Origin: an uncultured Caryophanales bacterium
GTDB lineage: Bacteria > Bacillota_I > Bacilli_A > RFN20 > CAG-826
NCBI GenBank assembly: GCA_947165725.1
Contig: CAMVBL010000006.1
Span: 1 to 35,331, forward strand
Length of the DNA: 35,331 nt
Direction of reading: 5' to 3'
The notes below the pieces were generated by a model. That model searched no databases. It was not told the DNA's origin and was given only the letters and a program-made list of their open reading frames with translations. Both the position numbers and the translations under genes were made by a program. The first letter of the stretch is position 1. Each line of letters starts with the position of its first letter. Shown here piece by piece: positions 23,562 to 30,515 of the stretch.

Positions 23562-24371
23562 AATATCGCTTATTGATATGGTTTTAGCGCCACCTAGTGA
23601 TGGTGCTTTTCCGATGATTTTGACATAGTTACGATAGAATGTGGAATAATCAATAAAGCCACATTTTTCATATATCTCAATTGGTTTATGACCGTTTTGA
23701 ATAAGAGAATCCGCTAAAAGGATTCTTTTGGCAATAATATATTCTTTAATTGCAACTCCCATCGCATTTTTAAATTCCTTGCAGATATAAGATTTTGAGT
23801 AGTGGAAGTGTTCACAGATATTTTCGATTTGTAAGGGGCTCGATAAGTTTTCATTAATATAATTAATCACTTTGCTCATCTTGTGATTAGCGGTATTAGT
23901 TTCTTTTCCTTTATTTTCTTCTAAAGCGGAATAATAAGTTAATATCATCCCTAACGTGTTTTCTAAAACTAGAGATAAGTTATCACCTGTATAGTATGAA
24001 TAGTGCCAATCAATACTTTGAAATAAGTTAGTGAGTGGTGAACCATTTATATTTGTGCAAACTGGTTTATTCTTCAGTGTTTCTAATAATTCTTTAGGTA
24101 TCAGATATTCCGGAAACTTAATGACATATCTTTCATAAATCGTATCCATTTTTGGCTTCACATAGTGGTGTTGACCAGGTTTAATAAAGAGTAAATCGTT
24201 TTCTTTTAAATGATAGATTTTGTTTTCGATATATAAATCAACATCACCTTTTACAAAGTAAAGTATTTCATAAATCAAATGAAAGTGCTTTTCAAAGACT
24301 TCCCCAAAGTTTGGTCCTTCTTCAATTTTATGAGCGAAGTATAGATTGGGATAAATCAAGTTATAAGACAT
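23550..24371 (-). CDS. AraC-family transcriptional regulator
   Basis: This 273-residue protein has an N-terminal cupin-like sensing domain (about 1-150; LIYEILYFVKGDVDLYIENK, LKENDLLFIKPGQHHYV). A C-terminal double helix-turn-helix follows (about 165-265; INENLSSPLQIENICEHF, SKSYICKEFKNAMG, then CGFIDYSTFYRNYVKIIGKAPS). Regulators of this shape usually activate nearby sugar genes on binding a sugar. It is divergent from uxuA with a 113-bp shared control region containing a 27-bp inverted repeat, so it probably controls the hexuronate operon. The start codon has no ribosome binding site and lies 8 nt after a TATAGT element. The ligand is unknown; glucuronate or a breakdown product is the natural guess. 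Confidence 0.92.
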   Translation of the reverse strand: MSYNLIYPNLYFAHKIEEGPNFGEVFEKHFHLIYEILYFVKGDVDLYIENKIYHLKENDLLFIKPGQHHYVKPKMDTIYERYVIKFPEYLIPKELLETLKNKPVCTNINGSPLTNLFQSIDWHYSYYTGDNLSLVLENTLGMILTYYSALEENKGKETNTANHKMSKVINYINENLSSPLQIENICEHFHYSKSYICKEFKNAMGVAIKEYIIAKRILLADSLIQNGHKPIEIYEKCGFIDYSTFYRNYVKIIGKAPSLGGAKTISISDIKEN

Positions 24372-24379
24372 AGCTTCAT

Positions 24380-24385
24380 ACTATA
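24380..24385 (-). promoter_or_regulatory. -10 element of the araC-type gene, near-leaderless
   Basis: On the minus strand TATAGT (24385 to 24380) lies 8 nt before the ATG at 24371, so transcription should begin about 2 nt before the start codon. TTGCAT, 15 bp upstream (24406 to 24401), is a possible -35 and overlaps the inverted repeat at 24402-24428. Confidence 0.55.
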
Positions 24386-24401
24386 AGCCTTGTGGACAAA
24401 A

Positions 24402-24428
24402 TGCAATATAAAATGTGTTTATACTGCA
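24402..24428. promoter_or_regulatory. 27-bp inverted repeat, probable operator between araC and uxuA
   Basis: TGCAATATAAA (24402-24412) and TTTATACTGCA (24418-24428) are inverted copies matching at 10 of 11 positions around a 5-bp spacer. The repeat covers the likely -35 of the araC-type gene and lies 57 bp upstream of the uxuA start. The symmetric form suggests a dimeric repressor or activator; it could be the target of the AraC protein or of an unlinked GntR/LacI-type uronate regulator. Confidence 0.6.
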
Positions 24429-24484
24429 ATTCTTTTATTTTTTGCCCTGTTTTATTATATAAACGAAAGTAGTGAGGAAATAAT

Positions 24485-25525
24485 ATGAAACTAACATTTC
24501 GTTGGTATGGGGAAAAAGATTGCATTCCTTTAAATTACATTCGTCAAATACCAAATATGAGTGGGGTTGTGACTGCGGTCTATGATGTTCCAGTTGGGGA
24601 AGTTTGGCCTTTAGAAAGACTAATTAAACTTAAAGAACTCGCAAATTCTTATGGTTTAGAAATGGAAGTCATCGAATCTATTCCAGTTCATGAAGATATT
24701 AAATTAGGTAAAGACAATAGAGATCAATTGATTGCTAATTACTGCGAAAACGTTCGTCGCGTCGCTAAAGTAGGTGCCAAATGCGTCTGCTATAACTTCA
24801 TGCCTGTCTTTGACTGGTTAAGAACGGAAATGCATCATCAAAATAAAGATGGTAGTAACTCTTTATCTTATTCCTATGAAGATTTCCAAAAAGTCGATCC
24901 AAATAATCTTCATTTACCTGGTTGGGATGAAAGCTATACCCCTGATGAATTACAAAACTTGTTAAAAGAATATCAAAACATATCACATGAAGATTTATTT
25001 AATAATCTCGTTTATTTCTTAAAGAAAGTCATTCCTGTTTGTGATGAAGTTAATGTTAAAATGGCCATCCATCCAGATGATCCTCCATGGGATATTTTTG
25101 GCTTGCCAAGAATCGTTTCCAATGAAGCCGATTTAGATAAGATGTTTCACGCCGTTCCATCTATAAATAACGGTTTAACTCTTTGTACTGGTTCTTTTGG
25201 CGCTGGAAGAAATAATAATCTTTCTCATATGGCGGAAAAATACACCAAGCAAGGTCGTGTGCACTTTGTGCATTTAAGAAATGTCTTATGGACTGATGAT
25301 CACGATTCGTTCTGTGAAGTGGGGCATTGTTCAAAAGCTGGCAGTTTAGACATGGCTAAAATCGTCAAAGCCCTCGTTGATAATGGCTTTGATGGATATG
25401 TGAGACCAGACCATGGAAGAAATATTTTTGGAGAAGATGGCAAGCCAGGGTATGGATTATATGATCGTGCTTTAGGCGCTGCTTATATAAATGGCCTATT
25501 TGAAATGGCAGAGAAGAACAAATAA
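24485..25525 (+). CDS. uxuA: Mannonate dehydratase UxuA
   Basis: This 346-residue cytosolic enzyme converts D-mannonate to 2-keto-3-deoxy-D-gluconate. It matches UxuA along its length: MKLTFRWYGEKDCIPL at the start, VCYNFMPVFDWLRTE, MAIHPDDPPWDIFGLPRIV around His196, LCTGSFGAG with the metal-site Cys near 233, VHFVHLRNV and GYVRPDHGR near residue 305. The length fits the Firmicutes enzymes. GAGG precedes the ATG, and an SDR gene follows after 14 nt. It is the first gene of the hexuronate operon and lies across the inverted repeat from the AraC regulator. Confidence 0.95.
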   Translation: MKLTFRWYGEKDCIPLNYIRQIPNMSGVVTAVYDVPVGEVWPLERLIKLKELANSYGLEMEVIESIPVHEDIKLGKDNRDQLIANYCENVRRVAKVGAKCVCYNFMPVFDWLRTEMHHQNKDGSNSLSYSYEDFQKVDPNNLHLPGWDESYTPDELQNLLKEYQNISHEDLFNNLVYFLKKVIPVCDEVNVKMAIHPDDPPWDIFGLPRIVSNEADLDKMFHAVPSINNGLTLCTGSFGAGRNNNLSHMAEKYTKQGRVHFVHLRNVLWTDDHDSFCEVGHCSKAGSLDMAKIVKALVDNGFDGYVRPDHGRNIFGEDGKPGYGLYDRALGAAYINGLFEMAEKNK

Positions 25526-25539
25526 GGAGTTTAATAACT

Positions 25540-26370
25540 ATGAAATTACCATTTAAGATTGATTTATCCGATAAAGTCGTCGCTATTACAGGAGCAGGTG
25601 GCGTCTTAATGAGTGGATTTGCAAAAGCTTTAGCGGAATGTGGTGCGAAGGTTGCCCTTCTTAATATCCATGTGGAATCCGCACAAGAATGCGCTGATGA
25701 AATCGGTAGTAATGCCATCGCAGTAAAATGCAACTGCTTAGATAAAAATAGCATTATCGAAGCTAAAGAAATAATTAATAAAAAGTTCGGTAAAGTTAAC
25801 TTTTTAATCAATGGTGTAGGTGGTAATTCACCAGTAGCCACAACCGATAACGAATACATGACCCCTGATTTACAAAGTACTAAAGACTTCTTTGCTTTAG
25901 AAGAAAGTGGCATTAAATCAGTTTTTGACTTAAACATTACATCTGCCTTTTTAGTAACCCAAGTCTTTGCTGAGGATATGGTTAAAACAGGTGGTAACAT
26001 TATTAATATTGCCTCAATGAATGCTTATCGTCCGTTAACTAGAATTCCGGCATACAGTGCCGCAAAAGCGGGAATCCTTAATTTTACTGAATGGTTAGCA
26101 GTTCATTTTGCGCCATGTGGTATTAGAGTTAACGCTATTGCCCCTGGCTTCTTTGCTGCTAAACAAAACCAAGCCCTCTTGTATAACGAAGATGGTTCAC
26201 CAACCGCTAGGACAGGCAAAATATTAGCAGCAACACCAATGAAGAAATTTGGTCAACCAGAAGATTTGTATGGTGCTTTGCTTTTCTTAGCTAGTGATGA
26301 AGCAAGTGGCTTTGTAACCGGTGTTTGCATACCAGTTGATGGTGGCTTTAATGCCTATAGTGGAGTCTGA
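25540..26370 (+). CDS. uxuB: SDR-family D-mannonate oxidoreductase (fructuronate reductase)
   Basis: This 276-residue NAD(P)-dependent short-chain dehydrogenase has TGAGGVLMSG at residues 17-26, the NGVGG segment, Ser159, and the catalytic pair Tyr172/Lys176 (YSAAK). The C-terminal FVTGVCIPVDGGFNAYSG is typical. In Bacillus-type uronate clusters an SDR (YjmF-like) replaces the unrelated E. coli UxuB and reduces D-fructuronate to D-mannonate. Its position between uxuA and uxaC supports that role, although SDR specificity cannot be proved from motifs. AAGGAG precedes the start, and the stop codon is followed after one base by the uxaC ATG. Confidence 0.88.
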   Translation: MKLPFKIDLSDKVVAITGAGGVLMSGFAKALAECGAKVALLNIHVESAQECADEIGSNAIAVKCNCLDKNSIIEAKEIINKKFGKVNFLINGVGGNSPVATTDNEYMTPDLQSTKDFFALEESGIKSVFDLNITSAFLVTQVFAEDMVKTGGNIINIASMNAYRPLTRIPAYSAAKAGILNFTEWLAVHFAPCGIRVNAIAPGFFAAKQNQALLYNEDGSPTARTGKILAATPMKKFGQPEDLYGALLFLASDEASGFVTGVCIPVDGGFNAYSGV

Positions 26371-26371
26371 T

Positions 26372-27700
26372 ATGAAAAGTTTTTTCGCAGATGATGTTTT
26401 GTTAGATAGCGATTACGCTTATCAACTTTATAAAAGCGTCAAAGATTTGCCAATCATCGATTATCATTGCCACTTAGATCAAGACGCAATTGCGTGTGAT
26501 GGTAAATTTTCTAATATCGGTGAACTATGGCTGAAAGGTGACCACTATAAATGGCGGGCGATGCGTTTATGTGATGTTGATGAATATTACATCACGGGTG
26601 AAGCCTCCTATGAAGAAAAGTTTTATAAGTACGCTGAAATCATGCCAATGCTAATTGGTAACCCTTTATATTATTGGACGCATTTTGAACTTAAAGAAAT
26701 CTTTGGTATTGAAGAAGCGTTAAATAAAGATACCGCTCATAGCATCTATTTAAGAGCGAATGAAAAACTTAAAAGTATGTCAGTGAGATCACTTTTAAAG
26801 AGTTTTAATATCGAATTTATTGCGACCACTAATGACCCAGTTGAAGATTTAAAAAACCACCAAGTCTATGAAGGCATCAATGTTTCTCCAACTTTTAGAC
26901 CTGATAAATTATTATCTTTAGATAATGCATATTTAAATGAATTAGAAAAAGTATGTGGCTTTGAAATTATCTCTTTAGATGATTTAAAAAAGGCTATTGT
27001 TTCTCGCTTAGACTACTTTGCTAAAAAAGGATGTCGTATTTCTGACCATGGCTTTTTAGATTTCCCTTCTTCAATTGCTGACGAGAAATTAGCCAAACAA
27101 TTATTCGTTAAGAAAGATTCCTTAACTAAAGAAGAAAAAGACAGTTTATTTGGTCACTTATTACATTTCTTAATGAGTGAATATAAAAAGAGAGATATCG
27201 TTGTGCAACTACATTTTGCGGTCACTCGTAATATCAATACAAAGATGTTTAAGACTGTTGGCGTTGATGCTGGTTTTGATGTGATGAGTAAAGAAATTGA
27301 TACTACTAACCTCATCAAATTCTTAGATAGTTTCAACGATGAAGATAGACCAACTATTATTCTCTATACCTTAAACCCAAATACCATTTCCTCTTTAGCG
27401 TGTATTTCGGGAGCTTACCGTCATGTTTATATAGGCGCGGCTTGGTGGTTTAATGACACTCTTAATGGTATCAAGAGATATTTAGATTTAGTTTCTGAAT
27501 ATGCTTTATTAGGTAATAACTTAGGAATGCTCACTGATTCTAGATCATTTTCTAGCTATGTGAGATTCGATTTCTTTAGAAGAATTTTGTGTAATTATGT
27601 CGCTAATAAAGTAATCTATGGCGAATATAGCGAAATTGACGCTGAAAGATTAGTAAAAAACATCTGTTACTTTAATATAAAGTCGTTATTAAAACTTTAG
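26372..27700 (+). CDS. uxaC: Glucuronate (uronate) isomerase UxaC
   Basis: This 443-residue protein is a member of the amidohydrolase-fold uronate isomerases, which convert D-glucuronate to D-fructuronate (and galacturonate to tagaturonate). Signatures are PIIDYHCHLDQD with His32/His34, KWRAMRLCDVDE, PLYYWTHFEL, VVQLHFAVTRN, and LTDSRSFSSYVRFDFFRRILCN with Asp389. The start at 26372 was preferred over an upstream in-frame ATG at 26321 because the family begins at this point (MKSFFADDVLL) and GGAG lies 6 nt before it. It is tightly packed in the operon, one base after the SDR stop. Confidence 0.95.
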   Translation: MKSFFADDVLLDSDYAYQLYKSVKDLPIIDYHCHLDQDAIACDGKFSNIGELWLKGDHYKWRAMRLCDVDEYYITGEASYEEKFYKYAEIMPMLIGNPLYYWTHFELKEIFGIEEALNKDTAHSIYLRANEKLKSMSVRSLLKSFNIEFIATTNDPVEDLKNHQVYEGINVSPTFRPDKLLSLDNAYLNELEKVCGFEIISLDDLKKAIVSRLDYFAKKGCRISDHGFLDFPSSIADEKLAKQLFVKKDSLTKEEKDSLFGHLLHFLMSEYKKRDIVVQLHFAVTRNINTKMFKTVGVDAGFDVMSKEIDTTNLIKFLDSFNDEDRPTIILYTLNPNTISSLACISGAYRHVYIGAAWWFNDTLNGIKRYLDLVSEYALLGNNLGMLTDSRSFSSYVRFDFFRRILCNYVANKVIYGEYSEIDAERLVKNICYFNIKSLLKL

Positions 27701-27712
27701 AGGTTTTTGTTT

Positions 27713-28327
27713 ATGAATATTTTTGAACAAATTAAAAAATATCAATTAGTGCCAGTCGTGGTTATTAATAATTTAGATGACGCACTTCCAACGATGGAAG
27801 CTCTTATTAGAGGTGGCCTTCCTGTGGCTGAGATTACTTTCCGTACTGCATGTGCGGAAGAAGCGCTCAAACTTTTAACAAAAACCTATCCAGAAGCCTT
27901 AATTGGCGCGGGAACAATAATTAATGCCAAACAATGCGAAACCGCCATTAGAAGCGGCGCTAAATACATTGTGGGACCAGGATTATCTTCTTCAGTAGCC
28001 GAAGTTTGTAAGAAATACGATATTCCATATATTCCAGGTGTCGCCACACCAACAGAAATCATGCAAGCTTTAGAACTTAATTTAAATATTGTGAAGTTCT
28101 TCCCTGCTAGTAATTTAGGCGGTGTTAAAACTTTAAAAGCGATCTGTTCTGCTTTCCCACAAATTCAAGTGATGGTGACAGGCGGCATCAACGAAGATAA
28201 CGTTTTAGAATATTTAGCTTTTGAAAAGATCATTGCCTGTGGTGGTAGTTGGATGATGAAAGGTACACCTTTAGAAATTGAAAACAAAACTAAAAGAGCA
28301 ATAGAAATCATTGGAGGAAATAGATAA
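27713..28327 (+). CDS. kdgA: KDPG/KHG aldolase
   Basis: This 204-residue class I aldolase cleaves 2-keto-3-deoxy-6-phosphogluconate to pyruvate and glyceraldehyde-3-phosphate. AEITFRT carries the catalytic Glu40, GAGTI follows, NIVKFFPAS carries the Schiff-base Lys128, and VTGGI is the phosphate-binding loop; the positions match E. coli Eda (Glu45, Lys133). The ATG at 27713 follows AGAGG; a TTG two codons earlier is less likely. The stop codon overlaps the start of the kinase gene by one base (TAATG), which implies coupled translation. Confidence 0.95.
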   Translation: MNIFEQIKKYQLVPVVVINNLDDALPTMEALIRGGLPVAEITFRTACAEEALKLLTKTYPEALIGAGTIINAKQCETAIRSGAKYIVGPGLSSSVAEVCKKYDIPYIPGVATPTEIMQALELNLNIVKFFPASNLGGVKTLKAICSAFPQIQVMVTGGINEDNVLEYLAFEKIIACGGSWMMKGTPLEIENKTKRAIEIIGGNR

Positions 28328-29352
28328 TGAAAGTCGTTACATTTGGTGAATTAATGTTGAGATTAGCCCCAGCCGGCTATCTTAGATTTGTCCAATCTAA
28401 TAAATTTGAAGCGACCTTTGGTGGAGCAGAGGCTAATGTCGCTGTTTCTTTAGCGAACTTTAATCAAGAAGTGAAGTTTGTTAGCAAATTACCAAGCCAT
28501 GAAATTGGACAAATGGCGGTCAATAGTTTAAGACAATTTGGCGTCGATACTAGTGAAATTATTAGAGGTGGCGATAGAGTGGGTATTTATTACTGTGAAA
28601 AAGGTGCCTCTCAAAGACCAAGCAAAGTCATTTATGATCGCGCTAATTCCTCTATTGCTTTAGCAAAAAAAGAAGAATTTGACTGGGATAAGATATTTAA
28701 AGATGTCGATTGGTTCCATTTTACTGGCATCACTCCCGCCTTATCTAAAGAAGTGGCTTTAATTTGTGAAGAAGCTTGCAAAAAAGCCAAAGAACGTCAC
28801 ATTAACATTTCTTGTGATTTAAACTTCCGTAAAAAGCTATGGTCAAATAAAGAAGCTAACGAAGTCATGAGTAAACTTTGTGAGTACATCGATATTTGCA
28901 TCGCTAACGAAGAAGACGCAAAAGACGTCTTTGGTATTGAAGCTAGTGGTACTGATATTGAAAGCGGCAAATTAAATAAAGATGGTTATGTAGAAGTAGC
29001 CAAAAAACTAAGTGATAGATTCAACTTTAAATACATAGCTATCACTTTAAGAGAATCCATTTCTGCTAACGATAATAATTGGTCAGCCATGCTTTATAAC
29101 GCCAAAGACGGACAAGCCTATTTCTCTAAAAAATACGCGATGCATATCGTTGATAGAGTGGGTGGTGGAGATTCCTTTGGTGCTGGTTTAATTTATGCCT
29201 TTAGAAACGAATATAAAGAACAAGACGCCATTGAATTTGCGGTCGCTGCAAGTTGCTTAAAGCATTCCATTGAAGGCGATTATAATATGGTTTCCATTAA
29301 CGAAGTTAAAGCCTTAGTTAATGGTGGATCTAGTGGCAGGGTACAAAGATAA
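28327..29352 (+). CDS. kdgK: 2-keto-3-deoxygluconate kinase, PfkB family
   Basis: This 341-residue carbohydrate kinase phosphorylates KDG to KDPG between UxuA and the aldolase. PfkB signatures are the N-terminal GGAEANVAVSLANF and the C-terminal DRVGGGDSFGAG with catalytic base Asp282. The middle block (KASQRPSKVIYDR-like, DWFHFTGITPALS) is typical of KdgK rather than fructokinases. GGAGG precedes the start, which overlaps the aldolase stop. With uxaC, uxuB, uxuA and kdgA it completes the route from glucuronate to central metabolism. Confidence 0.92.
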   Translation: MKVVTFGELMLRLAPAGYLRFVQSNKFEATFGGAEANVAVSLANFNQEVKFVSKLPSHEIGQMAVNSLRQFGVDTSEIIRGGDRVGIYYCEKGASQRPSKVIYDRANSSIALAKKEEFDWDKIFKDVDWFHFTGITPALSKEVALICEEACKKAKERHINISCDLNFRKKLWSNKEANEVMSKLCEYIDICIANEEDAKDVFGIEASGTDIESGKLNKDGYVEVAKKLSDRFNFKYIAITLRESISANDNNWSAMLYNAKDGQAYFSKKYAMHIVDRVGGGDSFGAGLIYAFRNEYKEQDAIEFAVAASCLKHSIEGDYNMVSINEVKALVNGGSSGRVQR

Positions 29353-30057
29353 ATGGAAAGAAAGTATCTAGAGTTAAAGGAAAGAGTGCTCAAAGCAAAC
29401 CTTAGACTAGCGGAATTAGGTCTTGTCACTTTAACTTGGGGCAATGTCAGTGAAATTGATAGAGTTCAAGGTGTCATCGCCATTAAACCATCTGGTGTGG
29501 CTTATGAAGATATGAAGGCCGATGATATTGTGATTGTTGATTTAAACGGACAAGTAGTGGAAGGACATTTAAAACCATCAAGTGACACTCCCACTCATTT
29601 AGAACTTTATAAAAACTTCCCTCATATTGGTGGTGTGGTTCATACGCACTCAACTTATGCGACCTCTTTTGCCCAAGCCAAAAAGGCTATTATGCCTTAT
29701 GGTACAACTCACGCAGATTCCTTCTTTAAAGAAGTCCCTTGTTCAAGAGAATTAAATAAAGAAGAAATCCAAAATGATTATGAAATAAATACTGGTAAAG
29801 TCATCGTTGAAACATTTAAAAATCGCGATTATGAATTTACACCCGCTGTTTTGGTAGCCTCGCATGGCCCATTTGCGTGGGGTAAAAACGCCCAAGATGC
29901 TGTTAATAACGCCCTAGTTTTAGAAAAAATATGCCAAATGAATTTATTAACTGATATTCTTAATCCTGGAGATAACAAAATTAGTGAAGTTTTAGAAAAG
30001 AAACATCACGAAAGAAAACATGGCCCACATGCCTACTATGGGCAAAATGAGAATTGA
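29353..30057 (+). CDS. araD: L-ribulose-5-phosphate 4-epimerase (class II aldolase family)
   Basis: This 234-residue protein matches AraD/UlaF/SgbE: LVTLTWGNVS, IKPSGVAYEDM, KPSSDTPTHLELY, VVHTHS with zinc ligands His97 and His99, GTTHADSFF, SHGPFAWG with His171, and the C-terminal HHERKHGPHAYYGQ. It would convert L-ribulose-5-phosphate to D-xylulose-5-phosphate. The start follows the kdgK stop with no spacing and no clear ribosome binding site. No L-ribulokinase gene is present, and the isomerase-like gene that overlaps its 3' end is broken, so it may now serve another pathway or partner genes elsewhere. Confidence 0.92.
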   Translation: MERKYLELKERVLKANLRLAELGLVTLTWGNVSEIDRVQGVIAIKPSGVAYEDMKADDIVIVDLNGQVVEGHLKPSSDTPTHLELYKNFPHIGGVVHTHSTYATSFAQAKKAIMPYGTTHADSFFKEVPCSRELNKEEIQNDYEINTGKVIVETFKNRDYEFTPAVLVASHGPFAWGKNAQDAVNNALVLEKICQMNLLTDILNPGDNKISEVLEKKHHERKHGPHAYYGQNEN

Positions 30058-30515
30058 AATCATAAATAATATTCCACAAGTGAAAGTTGGTATCGTCGTG
30101 ATTAGTAGAGACTGTTTCCCAATTGAATTATCAATTAAAAGAAGAAAAACTCTCGTAGAAGCATATAAAAACTTATTCCGCTGATAAAATATACGAATGT
30201 CCAATTTGTATTTTTGAAAGCGAAATAGACATGGTTAATTCCTTAAGCGATATTAAGGAACATGGCTGTAATGCCTTGTGTGTCTATTTAGGTAATTTTG
30301 GTCCAGAAATATCTGAAACATTATTAGCTAAACACTTTAATGGACCGAAGATGTCCTGCGCGGCAGAAGAAGAAAATGTCGGTGTTCTTTCTAGCGATCG
30401 GGGCGATGCGTACTGTGGCATGCTCAACGCTTCTTATAATTTAAAGCTTAGAAACATTAATGCTTATATTCCTGAATCTCCAGTTGGTGACGGAAGTGAT
30501 TGCGCTGAATGATAA
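30038..30515 (+). pseudogene. Truncated, frameshifted L-fucose/L-arabinose isomerase family gene
   Basis: The N-terminal third of an AraA/FucI-like isomerase is readable in two frames. Frame one runs from ATG 30038 (or 30047), overlapping the araD end, and gives VGIVVISRDCFPIELS and KRRKTLVEAYKNLF before a TGA at 30182. Frame two continues at once with ADKIYECPICIFE, ALCVYLGNFGPEISETLLA and RGDAYCGMLNASYNL. Removing one C of the CC at 30178-30179 joins them. The second frame stops at 30510, where one added base would extend it by a few family-like residues (AEMI). The rest of the expected protein (roughly 480 residues) is missing, and the minus-strand GH2 stop codon begins at 30516. It was probably the partner of araD. 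Confidence 0.88.

Noticed and set aside
25365..26000. A 211-codon minus-strand open frame inside uxuA/uxuB
   Set aside because: It lies opposite two well-supported genes, has no family resemblance and is explained by codon bias of the plus strand.
30038..30184. Programmed +1 frameshift producing a functional isomerase
   Set aside because: Even after shifting, the product stops at about one third of family length and the remainder is absent, so decay is simpler. It is kept only as a minor alternative.
30231..30512. The open frame at 30231-30512 as a separate small gene
   Set aside because: Its sequence continues the isomerase family seen in the preceding frame without a gap, has no ribosome binding site, and ends where the family should continue, so it is part of the pseudogene.
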